Assembly (NCBI RefSeq): GCF_007655135.1
Contig: NC_045129.1
Span: forward strand, 33,357,122-33,421,121
From: Punica granatum
Lineage: Eukaryota; Streptophyta; Magnoliopsida; Myrtales; Lythraceae
DNA length: 64,000 nucleotides
Direction of reading: 5' to 3'
Positions 48,019 through 61,419 of this stretch are shown here, one piece after another (the first letter of the stretch is position 1; the number at the start of each line of letters is the position of its first letter). Under the pieces are notes generated by a model. That model saw only the letters and a program-made list of their open reading frames with translations. It searched no databases and was not told where the DNA came from. Position numbers and translations under genes: made by a program.

Positions 48019-51000
48019 AACGACTGATCGTGGATGTTAGACTTACGTGCATGGTGTTTTCTACATCATCTCATGATGGGCTTTGTCTTGTGATTCTTGT
48101 GTTTGTTATTACCAAGGGCAAGTTGATCGACCGAAGAGATGCATCTATCACTATAATTTAGGAATGGTCCTTTTATTTTTATTTTTTGGGCTGAGTTTCT
48201 CCTCTTGCATCGATAAATGACCTATATTATTCGTGACAATGGTCACTCTCTTTTGCATCGACTGATCTTTTGTGAAAGTTCATGTCGACTTTAGGAATTC
48301 TATGCAAAGCAAAGGCAAAACGATGCATTCACATCAGTTGGATCGATTGGATCTGCTGATGAGACCATACAGAGCTTCGTGGACTTGAGTTTTAGGCCCA
48401 AACTATTTCTTGCCAGAGCATATGATATGATAATATACAATTGAAACCCGAAGTAATCCAACCCAATATATATCTTATCATGTCCTCTTTTCCATATCTT
48501 GTATGCTACGTACTTATACATATATATATATATATATGTATATATATATTATTTATATATTTAAAACAAGGAACAACTCATGACCTTCATTGGATCAATG
48601 TCACAAAACATGTTAACAGTCGGCAAGGGCCAAACAGATGAGTCCTACCATATAGATATAGATAGGGAACATTCACTCGAACTTCAGATTTTATTATAAG
48701 GAGGTCATGTGCGCCATTCAAATATACCAGACTAATCTTATCAGGTTTGCTGATTTGAATGATGCTAAACATGAAAGTTTCATTAATTTGCTATTTTTCC
48801 ATCATCGTAATTGAAAATAGTCACCACATTTTTTTTTGGATAAATGGCGATACTTTCATTGATAACAAAATGAATTTACATCAGAAAACAACACCATTTA
48901 CCCCTATACAAAACAATCAAATTTTTTTCTATTTTAGCTTTACACAATTTCTAATCTCTCATTCATTAAACTCAATTTCAATAGTATCTTCTAATACCGT
49001 TTCATTTCTTGTGATCAGCGTTACAGTAAATATTTTAGCACACATCTTTTATACTTTTAGGCGGATTATTCATTTTTCTTTTTTGGAAATATTTTAAATT
49101 TTATGTAGTTATTTTTATATTTTTCATCTCTTTTTTATATTATATTATAAGAATCGACAATTACTTCTTTACAAACTAGTGTTGGAGAATTTATTATAAT
49201 AATTGGACGCTTTTGCTGGTACTAATTATACAATATATCATTTAAGCTAAATTTATGTAATTTAATAATGTTCAAGCAATGGGAAACATATAATTGACCT
49301 ATTATATCGACCGGTCATAATGAGAACACCACACGTATATATAAAAAGCGCCCATTATATTTTCGACCACAACATATTGCAATCTTCGCAAACGTTCGCA
49401 ATGATTTTTCTGTTGAATTCGTTCGTGCCATCAATGTCCCTCCAATAATTAACAACAGTAATTATTGTAAACCCACCAAGAAAAGGTAAAAATAATTTAA
49501 AAATGAAATAAAAATAAAAAGCAAATGGAATTACATCCGCTCGTGTATATTAGCTACTTTGAAGATAAGGAAAAATTAGGATGTCCATCATGATATTTGC
49601 GTACAAAGTAATTAATATAATGGATACATGTATTCCAATTGAAATCCAACCAGTAGGCCCATATATATATAACTTAAAGTTGAAACATTTAAACAAAAAG
49701 CAAGATACATAAAATTACAGCATTAGGTAGCGGGCACTTTACATGCAATGCAAGAATTGAAACCCACAAAAAAAATACTATATAATCAGACCGTTAAAGC
49801 AATTTCCGAGTAATAATGGATCACATCAAATAACATGGAAATATGTCGTGATTTCTTAAAAAAAGAAAAGAGAAAAGAGAAATTAGACAGCATTTATTAA
49901 CTATTAAGATAGTGTTTACATAAGTTGTCTAAGAGAGACAAGGACCCAATATGTCGACCCGTTCGGTTGATGTGTGCGTGTGTCCGCATAAGCAGAAAAC
50001 GATGGATATATAATTTCTTTTGATTTCCACCAACCATACAACCATGAAGTGGAATATAAGAATATCATACCGATGAGACAAAATTAAAATAAGGATTTTT
50101 TCAACGTTTGACCAATCCTTGATGGATCCGAATATTCTTTAAAATAAAGAAACTATCATAACATAAGACTCATATACTTAAAAAGACGATCAAAATAAAT
50201 TATATTTTCATATTCTCGATCGCAAAGATGTACGATGGACTATGGATATCATATTGAGTGTACATTAAACAAGTCAAAACAAAATATATCGAAATTAGAG
50301 CAATTTATGAATGTCCCACGTCACTCTCGTAGCTGAAAAGGAAAATGATGAATATGAAAAATTTTGAAACCATATGAAGCAATTGCTAAATGTGGAGGGG
50401 ATTCAAAAGCAAGATCTTGAACTGCATACAATACTCCACAAGCACCGACCCTTGATATATGTTAAGAAGATATTTTTAATTGTGTGTGGACGTTAATTGA
50501 TGGACCCATCGTATATGTCTATGAATACATTTGCTTGCACTTAGAATTGCAGTGGGATACAATTGTGTTAGCACAGTGCGTCCAAAATTATTTTTCATTC
50601 ATTTTTTTTTCGTGTTATGTGAGTGCGTGTGGTTTTGCCTTTTAAGTGGCATTATATGGCTCGATAAAACAATTTATTTTTTCATCCGAAAAAAGAAAAG
50701 GAGCACCGCTTAAAGCAAAGCAATTGATGATTATATTTCCTTTTCCCTTACGGTCGCCTATGGCCGACAAGAGCATCATCAAAAGTGTCCATAGCTTTTC
50801 CTCTTTAAAGTTCATACAGATGGTGCCTAACTTTGTGATGGGTGGAGGAATTTTATTTTGTGTGAAAATTCGACCTTCTCTATATTTTTCATAAATACCC
50901 TTCTATTTTATTTATCTATTTATTTTTATAATGAGCGGCATCTGAATTTCATCGAAATTAATCATGATCCCACGTGAACACCCTACATGCATATGGATAA

Positions 51001-51295
51001 ATAAATTCCGCCACACAAACTATGCAGTTGGCCTAATAAGGAGTTTCATGCATGACTTTACGTATATTTGAACTTTAGTCTTTTTTTTTTTTGTTGAAGA
51101 GGAGGCCCATAGGTCCAATAAAGAAAATTAGAAAACTAAATAAAAAGTATGAGAAATCCTATTGGTGAAAACCAAATTTAAATCTTCACTATAAAAATGT
51201 CAATTCTATATTTTTTTTTTGTTAAGTAATTCTATAGACTTTTTTTACTAGATATATATATATATATTGTTTTCTCCACTTTCTACTAGCTTTCT

Positions 51296-51324
51296 GGGGG
51301 GGGGGGGGGGGGGGGGGGGGGGGG
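51296..51324 (+). repeat. Poly(G) run of 29 bases
   Basis: An uninterrupted G homopolymer, then GATATTA-type AT-rich sequence. Far outside the local base composition. Confidence 0.9.
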
Positions 51325-52112
51325 ATATTAATAATTAATAATTTTCTTAATTAGTTGGGCTTTGAACTTAGGTGGGAGCTGACTACGCTTTCCTCCCCAC
51401 CTCATGATGGCCGACAGGAACACATTTTATGAAACTTCATTAAGTTTTCAAAATATGGGGGTTGGGTTTACATAAAATTTTCCCCTTGGTGGGGTTCTCT
51501 TGTCCAATAAAAGATAGAAATATGGCCTAGAAGACAATGGCAGCCGAGATTTTGTGTAACCTAAAGTGGGCATAAATGGGGTTCTTGATCTTGAGCTTCT
51601 TGACCTAGGTTTGCTTGGATCCTTATTTTTTCTAAAGAAACCTATGAGAAAACAGAGATATGTATGGGTACCTACCGATTCCACACACACATATATACAT
51701 GTTTCTATATACATAGGTAAATTGGACTTATTTGGATGTGACAATATCAATGTATTTATAAATCCAAAATTTACATTTGGTTGAACAACAGTATGAAAAA
51801 CTAGTTCTGATTTCTCAAAACTTACTTTTTCGACTAAAAATTTCCGTGAGACATCTTTCATATCTCCCCTCTCGGCAGTGCTGGTGCCATAGGACTAGTA
51901 AAGTTAGCCAAGAACACTAGACGCGGAGGACGAAATGCCAGTTACCATGACTAAGTTCAAGAAACTCGAGTATAGGTCTAGATTGAAGATCTGATCCTGT
52001 GAAAGGTAACTAAGCTTCGTGCTACGATTAATATTAATGTCGTGATTCCATTTGCTAGTCGTTGCACTCAAGGTAAGTAAATAGGCTTAGATGAACGCAT
52101 CCCAATGGTTTA

Positions 52113-52114
52113 GA

Positions 52115-52147
<33 letters not shown>
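52113..52147. repeat. (AT)n microsatellite
   Basis: Long alternating TA tract within intergenic DNA. Confidence 0.85.
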
Positions 52148-52149
<2 letters not shown>

Positions 52150-53755
52150 AATGTGAATACATATGCTATCGCATAATTGTTGTATAAGGGGTCCCTTTTT
52201 AAAAAAAAAATAATCATTGTTATATAAGGTCACATGGCAATTGGCCCACGCACTTTAACGCAGATAATCTTATATATACAGAAGCCAATTTCAGAATTAG
52301 TTTACCACGTATGGTATAATAATTACCCCCAAGAGCTTGTAAGCTAAAGATTACGCTAAGAACAACCAAAGATTTGTTCTACTTATTATTGAACTAGAGT
52401 AACCCTAATAAAGCTGTTAGGTACCATTGTGATCATTATTGGTTTCAAATAATGGAGTTGAAATATATGAACGACTATCCACACTTAAAATTATATATAT
52501 ATATATATATGTGTGCATATATATAGGCTTAAATAGAATAAAATGGAGAAGTTGATTAATTGTAGTGTTACTTACTCTCGACCTCGAATGTCGTCTAAGA
52601 GGTCTTGAACTGATCAATAATGCTTCTAGTTTGTTTCTTTTAATTTCTACTTTCTTTATTACTAGCTCATGTGCCTCCATTGTAACCAAAAATAAAAACA
52701 ATATTAATGATGCTATTAAACCAATTGGGATGATTCGAACTAGATGAACATTCTACATTCTATATCAACCTAACTCAAAAATGCTAAAATCTCCTAAAAG
52801 TTATGCCTAATAATCCTTTTAATACTCACATTTTATTAAATACCCTTAAAAGTTTATGTACTTACAATTTATGCCATCATCTGTGATTAGGGAGGATTTT
52901 TAGGAGGATGATTAGGAGGATATAGTAAAAATCTAATGTTGGTTGCCAGCAAAAAAAAAATCTAGATAATGTTTTAGAATTTATTATCGTTTGTGATTTT
53001 AATCTCTAATTAAGCAATATTTCTGACGGCAAGATGCTTGAATGTGTATTCACAAAAAACTTTCACCTACAAAACAAAAAAACGTTTTCATAAATAAAAA
53101 ATAAAAAAAATAAAAGAAAGTTACTAATAGTTTAACAGTTATTAAAAAAAATCCCACAAATATAAATGAAATGCAAACTTTGGCATTATCAAGTGATATA
53201 CTGTATATATAATCTAAGCAGTAAAATTTTGGTGGAAAAGGTTTTTTTTTTCCTTTTACTCCTTTATTTTCCATTATTAGAAGGAAGGAAAATCAGTTGG
53301 CACATCGAATCCTGAAAATCAGCTGGCATATAATTAAGTAAAATGTTATGGATAATATGGTTAAATGTTGAGATATGGCTCACATCGTATCCTGCAGAGA
53401 ATTTTTCAGGGCGATTGACCATTCAGAAGATCAGGAGCAGTTTCACGTGCTGGAAATGGACTGTTCCAAATATTTTCTCTTTTGCTGCCTTTTTTTTATT
53501 GAATAAGTCAATCTAATATTTTTCATCATATTTAAAAAAATGCGTCCAAAAAAATTTTTAAAAAAGGTGTTTTGCCGCAGCAAAAGAAAATCGTTTGACG
53601 AATAATCTGATCAAAATAAAAATGATTATGTTTCAACCCATAACAAATTTTCTAAGTAATTTTATTTTTCAAGAAGTTCAGATTCATTTCCAGAAAATAT
53701 ATATGTTTTTTTGGGCTAAAATCATGCAAGTTATATTTTAGTAAGTTACTATTTA

Positions 53756-54077
53756 GGGCAAATTACAAAAAAAAAATCCAAATTTTATAAAAAGTCTCAG
53801 TTTTGTCCTAAATTTTGTTTTGTAACAAAAAAAACCATAAGTTTTCTAAAATGTCTCAAAAATGACCTCCGTTATAACTTCCGTCAATTTTTGCTGCTGA
53901 TGGTGGGTCCCTTTAACAGTCCACGTAGGTCACAAGTAGGTAAAAATTGACGGAAGTTATAACGGAGGTCATTTTTTAGACATTTTAGAAAATTTATAGT
54001 TTTTTCTGTTACAAAACAAAATTTAGGACAAAATTGAGATATTTTACAAAACTTGGGTTTTTTTTATAATTTACCCC
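53756..54077. mobile_element. Foldback MITE with about 140-bp arms
   Basis: Arms 53756-53897 and 53940-54077 are reverse complements with few mismatches, around a spacer of about 42 bp. The inner stem is CCGTCAATTTTT against AAAAATTGACGG. The ends are GGGCAAATTA and TAATTTACCC. No target duplication is evident. Confidence 0.85.
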
Positions 54078-56090
54078 TTTTTTTTGGATAAGTAGTAAAT
54101 TAGTGTTTTATCAAATGAATCTTTTTGATTATATTTTCCTTTCAGAACCTTTAGATGAACTCATGGAGCTGAAATTAATTCGATTCTTCTAAAAGCCTTT
54201 TTTATGAAACTAATAAAGTGAAAACTTTATCAGGAGCGTAGATAATTTATTAGAAAACCGGGAAACCAAATACTCACAGTTAAACGATATTTGAACCGGG
54301 TTATATTCTATACAAAGAAAAATGGAGATGAATATTTTAAGCAACATGATAAGAAAGGGAAAAATTCACCAAAGAAATGTCAAAATCCAATGATAACTCG
54401 AATTTTATGTTGAAAATGAGTCCAGTCACTTATAAACTCAATTGATTATTTTATTACCCAAAAAAAAAGAGAAAGAAAGGAAAAGATTACTAGGGGCGAT
54501 GCAACTGGCAAATTACAAGTCCGAAGTGCATGAAATGGAAACTCATTGAAAGTATTTTGTGGTCAAAGTAAGCCAATACATGTAAGTAAGATTAGTCTCA
54601 TCAGGCAATTAGCGGCAGAAGACAGTTCGTGTTCACATGAAAAAATTTAGGGGACATAGAAAAAAAAGGAGTTGTACTAACTAGAAATGCGACCCTGTCG
54701 ATCAATTTTCCTTTTTGTTTTCTTGTACCCTTCTCGGCAGCTGACAATGAGGCAAAAATTGAGATTACAATTAGACGGGACCCTCTAGCTATATGTACAC
54801 ATATATATAGACTGATAACAGAGTTATGCACGTATATGTATGTGACATCTAAGAATCTTACAGTGAGATGATTGTGGGGTTGGCCTACAGAAACAGTAGA
54901 AGTTGTCGAATTGGGGCACGACATTTGTTGCCAGGGTTGGACCCTCTGAAATTAATTTCTTCATGCCTGTGAACTATACCCATCAGCCCCGTCCCATCCT
55001 ACATGTATGAGTTGTACCAATCTCCCTTAGATAAAAATTAAACCTCTCGTCATCCTCCTCACCTCACATACGTGATTATCAGGGGAGAAAAATAAAAATA
55101 AATAAATAAATAAAGAGAATTTAGCACAATGACACTCGCTTTCGTCTGAGCATCAAGATATCCCAAATCCGATCATTTTTATGGGACTACTCGTGTCATT
55201 TTATTAAAATATTATGATTTTTATTCATTGTATTAGACTTGTGAATCTTTCATATAGAAAAAAGGAAAGAAATTAAATATATTTTTGGTTAAAGAATGGA
55301 GACTTCAAAGTTCAAAGTGTCATTCTAATAACACTGCCCGGAAGCCCTCCGAAAGAGATGGATAGGGAATTAAGGGGAATAATGGCCTCCTAAAATTTTG
55401 ATATCTTAAGAAAATTTATGTATTATTCTTTAAATTTTATGAAATTACTTATATTTACCTCCTAACCTAAAAATATATATATTTCTATTTGCTCCCTCCC
55501 AAGAACCTCGCCCCCCTTAGTTCAAATCTTGATCCACTCACCGGCCTACCCCCTTCCTTGCCGCACGGTTGCATCACCATTCACCGGCCTAGCTCTAATC
55601 AAATTCGTTTCCGATAGACACTGAACTTACTGAGACGTGTCACTTTACTGTAAAGGGACGACGTCGTCATTTTATCTCATGTAATTAATCAACATATACG
55701 TATTTTGCTAAGATTATGTAACAAGAAAGATCGCGAGTCTTTCAAACATGATATGAATGCAATATAATGCCCAGAAATCGAAAATAGAAACACCTCTTTT
55801 ATTTTCGAGAAAAACTATTAATAAGTGAAGATGTAAATGAGAAGATAAGAGAAACTCCTTTATATAGGAGGAGATGAGATGAGTCCAATAGAGAAGACAA
55901 AATCTTTTTATTAGCAACGTCTTGCAATGGTACCCTATCAAACTTTTTGTCCTTATTACTATTTGTAAGATTTTTTTTAAAAGGGTATCTAAGAGGAAAT
56001 TTGAACTGCAGTGTCATAAATAAATATATATGTAATACATATATATATATATATATATATGTTATATATGTTGAAGATTTTAGAGCAGAT
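54078..56090. other. Intergenic, no gene seen
   Basis: AT-rich with a C-rich patch at 55495-55600. An (AT)n tract lies at 56038-56062. No recognisable protein. Confidence 0.5.
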
Positions 56091-57387
56091 GACTAAAAAA
56101 CAATTACCATAATTATTTTATTTCAATGGTTAGATTCTAATAGATGAAATCTAGATCATACACATATTCAAATTTTTGTTACAGAGAAATTCTCCACTCG
56201 TACTTTTACATTTTATCTTTTCGATCACGCATCTTTTAAACGACGCTAGGTCGCACCCGAAAATAGATCGATCATGCTTTGTATCATTTGGAAACCAAAT
56301 CGGTTGGTTCAATTATTAATCATGAAAACCAAATTACGGTTTTCAAAAAATAATATAAAAAATTAAACCACCCAATCCACTGTGACCAGGTTTGACCACT
56401 TTCTTCTTCGAACCACCGAGAAACTATAGCTGCCCCTTGCACCGAAACTCTAGCTATCCCCAGTTGTAATCGCTGATCACGGCCGCCACTGAGCAGTGGC
56501 GAATGCACCGGCGTCTGGCCGTGATCATTGGGGTCAGGCTGGGCTGAAGGTAGCTCAAAGGAATGGGCGGGAAAGGACTGGTTCGAGGACGTAGATCGCG
56601 ACTGATATCAGGGCAGATCAATCGCGGCGAGAGCCACAATTCTAATACACTGGTGCCTGGAACCGACAACTGATGACCGCCAAACATAGCCCGTGACCTT
56701 CAGCCGGCTGCGATAGAGCCACCATGGCTAGTTCGGCGATCGCACTGTATCCACTAGCTATTGGTTTTGCTTCGCCAAGCTTTCCTACAAAATAACAATA
56801 ACTAAAAATAATATAAGAATAGAAATATCTATCTAAACTATAATCTCTATCAAGAAATCACATCCATAAACCATCTCTAAGTAAGCAGCAGTGTCTACTC
56901 CTTCAACTTAAACAAGGAAGGACATGAATTTGAGAGAGAGGCTACAGATTTGACTTTCACCAGCAGTGTCAAAGACTCAAAGGCAGCGGATATTACATTA
57001 AAGTCCAGTGGCTGAAGAAGGTGGGTTCAAGTAGGAGGGAGAGGTGTCAGAACCTTCTTGATTTCAGCGGTAGCGGGGGAAGGGTAGAGGGAGTCAAGGC
57101 GGGAGTGGAGGTCGGCAATGAGGGCGTCCCTCCTCCGCACTGAGGGCGGACGACTCGGATTTGAGGATGGAAGTGATCTGACCTGTTCGAATTGGAAATG
57201 ATGTGAACCGGGATCGATTGTGCAACCGAATAACGTCGGAAAAACTTTGTAGTCAAAAATATGAAATGTAAAAGTATAAGAGGGAATCTTCATGTGATAA
57301 AAATATTGACATGTGTATTGTTCAAATTTTGTCTATTAAAATCTAACGGCTGAAATGCAAATAACTACGGTGATTTTTTTTTTAACC
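56091..57387. mobile_element. MULE-like element carrying gene fragments (Pack-MULE candidate)
   Basis: Left arm about 56091-56216 and right arm about 57263-57387 are inverted repeats: ACCATAATTATTTTATTTCA against TGAAATGCAAATAACTACGG, TTAGATTCTAATAGA against TCTATTAAAATCTAA, and TACTTTTACATTT against AAATGTAAAAGTA. The interior, 56380-57240, is GC-rich compared with its surroundings. On the minus strand it has coding-like stretches, including RRRDALIADLHSRLDSLYP near 57170-57080. Transposase is absent. The captured gene is not identified. Confidence 0.65.
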
Positions 57388-58166
57388 AACCGTGATAGTA
57401 TGATCCATATATATGTATCTATTTTATAGATAAATTAGAAATGACATTAATACCCAGATAAAGCATATTAGAAAAATGATATTAGTTAGATATATAATTT
57501 GGTTTTCAAGTTAGCTCAACAGGTCAACTTCACATATATAGAAGCACTACATGTGGAAGCCAACATTTTGGGAATTTTAAGGGTACTATGAAAAGAACTA
57601 TATATTAAGCTTGCCAGCAAATTTGGAAGTTTTAAGAGTTCCATATCAAGCTATTTGATCTGTCGTTTGCACGTAAATTAATAATTGGTCAGCTAAATGT
57701 GGTTTAGGCATATGGCGAGAATGTACAATATAGATTAATTAGATATATCGAGAACAACAACCAATTAAAATCAATCAAATTGTAATATATACTTTTCATG
57801 GGTTCTAATAAAAATGTTTTATCTTGTTTAAGAGTGGACAAGAAGAGACCAATTGTTTGATACACAAAGGAATGCTACTATCCAACCGAAAAAAAAAAAA
57901 GGGGAATACTTCTGATAGTATGCAATACATATACATGGAAATCAAATAGAATTGCTGAATTGAAATACATCTAGCAAAACCAGATCACCGAAAAAAAAAA
58001 TCTAGCAAACTAATTGAGTTGAAGCCTTGAAAAATATTTTCCTTAATTAATTTATTTATCTATTTTTAGTATCCAAGTCTAACCATTTGGTGGTATAATG
58101 GTGAGACGAGAACGTTCGATTGACCAGCACCACCTAACTGTGCAAATGATCCTACCAGCTACATTA

Positions 58167-58204
<38 letters not shown>

Positions 58205-58434
58205 GAATAAGTGATTCTCATGGGTATATTAATTTGACGATTATCGAACTAAACCCTACTTAATTAAAATTAAGTTAATGGTGGTCCTTACAGCAAAAGC
58301 TGAATGCTGATTGCAACCATGCCCGATAAAAATCGCCCTAGCCAGTAAATCCCTCAATAGAAACTCTTTGACGTGCGTATATTAGGAAACTTACAAGTGC
58401 ATTATTAGGTGCATTACAATGGAAGGAGGTAACA
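57388..58434. other. Intergenic, no gene seen
   Basis: AT-rich spacer with an (AAT)n microsatellite at 58166-58206. Confidence 0.5.
58166..58206. repeat. (AAT)n microsatellite
   Basis: About 13 uninterrupted trinucleotide units. Confidence 0.9.
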
Positions 58435-59128
58435 GGAGCTCCTATTATTAAAGAGGGTATAATGTAGTGACACACGCCATCTGGTAATTAAAAAGTCTCA
58501 GATTCAATATTCAAGTTGGACTTCCCGTGTCTATTTATTAGATAGTAAGGATTCCAATTTTATTGTACTAGATATATCAGAGCCTCTCTTGTAATAAAAA
58601 AAAAATGAGCACTTATTAGAAAAAGGTGTAACGCAGTGGTACACGTCTCGCCTAATAATCAAAAGGTTCCAAATTTGATACCTAGTGAGATTATAATGTG
58701 CCTATTTATTAACTATTATAATTTTTATTTCATTGTACTAGGCCATTGGGTCTCCTTGTAACCGGAAAAAAAGGAGCATATATTTATCAAAGAGAATATA
58801 TCGCAGTGCCACACGTCCTCACTAAATAACTAAGAGATTCTGGGTTCGGTACTCGTTGTGGGATTATTATACAGTTAGTATAATTTTTATTTCATCGTAC
58901 AAGGCCTATGGACAAGAGCGGAGCCAGGATTTTCATCAAGGGGGCAAAAATATTACTTACATAAATATTTTTTTTATAGGGAGCAAAATATTAATTTTAC
59001 ATAGAAAAACACATACTTTTGGAGTAAAATTTTAAAAAATTTAAAGTTCGGGGAAGAGGCAATTGCCCTCCCTAGCTATACATTGGCTCCGTCTCTGCCT
59101 GTGGACCTTCTTTTGAAATCGAAAAAAA
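58435..59128 (+). repeat. Three tandem SINE-like copies
   Basis: Copies at 58435-58605, 58606-58772 and 58773-59128, the third interrupted by a hAT element. Each has a GGAGC..TATTA..AAAG head, an A-box-like GCAGTGGTACACG, a B-box-like segment (TTCCAAATTTGATACC, GGTTCGGTACTCG), TTTATTTCATTGTACTAGGCC and an A-rich tail (AATAAAAAAAAAA, CGGAAAAAAA, CGAAAAAAA). This is the layout of tRNA-derived plant SINEs. Confidence 0.7.
58913..59097. mobile_element. hAT-type MITE, second family copy, inside a SINE-like repeat
   Basis: 185 bp. Left end CAAGAGCGGAGCCAGGATTT, right end TTGGCTCCGTCTCTG. Flanks CCTATGGA (58905-58912) and CCTGTGGA (59098-59105), an 8-bp duplication with one mismatch. Shares termini and the GCAAAATATTAATTTTACAT interior with 31087-31239. 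Confidence 0.88.
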
Positions 59129-61415
59129 GTAACACCTATTTTTTGAGTGAAAAAGGAGAACCTATTTTAACCATATATATATATATTTCACACTAGAAAA
59201 AAAAAGGGCCATAATTTCTACCAAAGAAAGGGATAATTATTTTTTCCCGGTCACAAGAAAAGCTCGTAAATCTAGTATATATGTAAGCCATAATTGTTTG
59301 TTAATAAAAGCATATTTATTTACAGTGTAAATGTAACACCTGATGAAGGTTATCTACGCGACTTCATTCAACGATATAGGAAGTGCACAGAGAGGAAAGT
59401 TGTGAGACTGATGGGATGGATCTGGATCAGTTACCTTATATAACGAAACACAGCAATAAAAAGAAGAATGTATTAATGGTTACATTATGCATATCGGTAA
59501 GTTCCACTGTAATATTATTTCACCCAAAAAAATATATTTATTATCATATTATTATTAGCGAAAAAGAGAGTGAGTTTTGCGACTCATGTACTTATATTAA
59601 GTTAATAAAAAATTCAAGAGTGAATTTTCATAAAACTATATGGTTTCAGGGAGGAGAGTAATTTGCATAATCATGCTATAGCTAGGTAGAATATTTTCTA
59701 TTTCTTATTATTGCATCAGAAATTGAATGAAATCGAGGCGCAGACAGTGCATGAATTGAAGAATTTTATATTATACCCTTTTGTTATAGATCAATGCCAA
59801 CAGCCCATTTAATTAATTATTAGCTGTAGGATTGCGGAGGACCACTTAGTTAATTTATATCATCTAACTTTATCGTTATATTGCTTACAGAAATATTTAG
59901 ATATCAATCTATTCCCCAGTCCCCCTCACGCTCCCGATGAGAGGATCTCACCGTCGTCCTCACTGATGATCATCCTTTTCTCCTCCACCGCCATGTCGGT
60001 GGCTTTTGCCCGAGCGACTATCTTTGCCGCGAAGTCCTCAATGTCAGAGGGAGCTGGGAGCAACATCGGAGGAGGCAATGGCAGGCTGCTACCCACTTGG
60101 ACCGACCTCGATCCGATCATTTCTGGATGGATCTCGGGTCGGGTCGGGTTGGATTGGATTATATCCGACCCAAATTTGACCCACTTCGTATCGGGTCGTG
60201 TTGGATTAGATCCGAACCGGTTTCGACTGGGTTGGATCCGATTTGAATGTCGGTTTCAAGGGCAGTTGCAGTCGAAATGTCTTAGTCACTCCCCTTTTCG
60301 TTTCTATTGTTGCAGGTGTCTTCCCTGGCACGCCGGATTGGTAGGCCCGGGAATGTTACTAGCTGGATTGGTTGGCTCGTTGGCTTCCTCCCCGGCTTTG
60401 CTGGATTAGTCGATGCCTATAGCCTTCCTCAGCTTGGATTATTGGTCTAATTTGGCAGCCCGATTCAGTGTTTGGTCCACGGCGCACGAGTACGGCTCAA
60501 GAGCACCGCTGCTTTGCTCTTATGTCGATGTCTTTTCGGAACGTCAATATCAGATGGCTGAGTTCTACATAAATTTATGGTTTGAGGATCCTTCCCTGGT
60601 TTCTATCAAGATTCATGTGTGACGGCATAGAGTCTTGATCGGGACTTCAGATTGTTACTATATTGTATCTGTTATATATTGCTAGGTGTTTCGCCTTTAA
60701 TTTTTCTATGTAGTATGCCTAGGAGGATGCTATCATTCTGATATTGTAATCTTCATTTCTTGAGCATTTTATCTGGGTACTCATGTCATGTAATAGTTTT
60801 ATATGTTATGAATGAATCCTCAAAATTCATGAGAAAAACAAAATATATTCCTCAGTTGGTCCTTTTATTAAATAATAAATATAATAAAACGGTATAAAGT
60901 ATATTATATGTAAAATTAATCTACGTGATCCGATATAAGGTACAGGACGATTCCTCCCCTAGTCCTTTTTTCCTGCTTATTTGTTTATTTAAGTGCATGA
61001 TTAAGTCCTAATCAAATGAAAAGTCAATCCCATCAATCATGTACATTATTTAATCCCGGTGCCGCCCGTGCTAACTTTAACATATTAATCAGGTTTTGTA
61101 CATTATTGGCTAGCAAAGAATATTTTTTCATTCTTAAGACCGTGACGAGCACAGATTAGACCCACATGCAAGGAATCTTTTATGTATATATAATCATTAT
61201 CATGGGAGAAAATCAGGTTAAAATGCTGCATTTTTCTCCCTGCCAAATTCCATTTTTGTAGATTTGCCAGGTCTTACTTTTGTTTTGATTTGTCTTCCAT
61301 TTATATGAGGATGGAAAAACTAAAAAGCACAAAGAAAAATGATGTTGTGTAGTTTTACAGGTTGTCGCAGGAAATTAGAGGTTTTTTGTTTGATTTTCTT
61401 TAGCGGAGGCTTTTT
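59129..61415. other. Intergenic with a GC-rich, gene-fragment-like stretch
   Basis: 59930-60620 is richer in GC than its flanks. On the minus strand 59936-60120 reads PLPPPMLLPAPSDIEDFAAKIVARAKATDM...EDDGEIL and then stops, like the last exon or a fragment of an acidic-tailed protein I do not recognise. 60120-60260 is dense in TCGGGT and TTGGAT words. No complete gene can be built. Confidence 0.35.
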
Positions 61416-61419
61416 ATTA

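Larger units (their letters stand above)
48019..53755. other. Long intergenic region, no gene seen
   Basis: Very AT-rich. It holds AT microsatellites (48516-48549, 52115-52147, 52489-52512), a 29-base G run (51296-51324) and short retroelement-like tails ending in T runs on the plus strand (near 48828 and 51081). Open frames are short and of flank composition. Confidence 0.5.

Noticed and set aside
58435..58912. Regularly spaced repeats as a possible CRISPR-like array
   Set aside because: Units of about 165 bp with A-rich tails and tRNA-like boxes are SINE-like; the DNA is eukaryotic and no cas gene is present.
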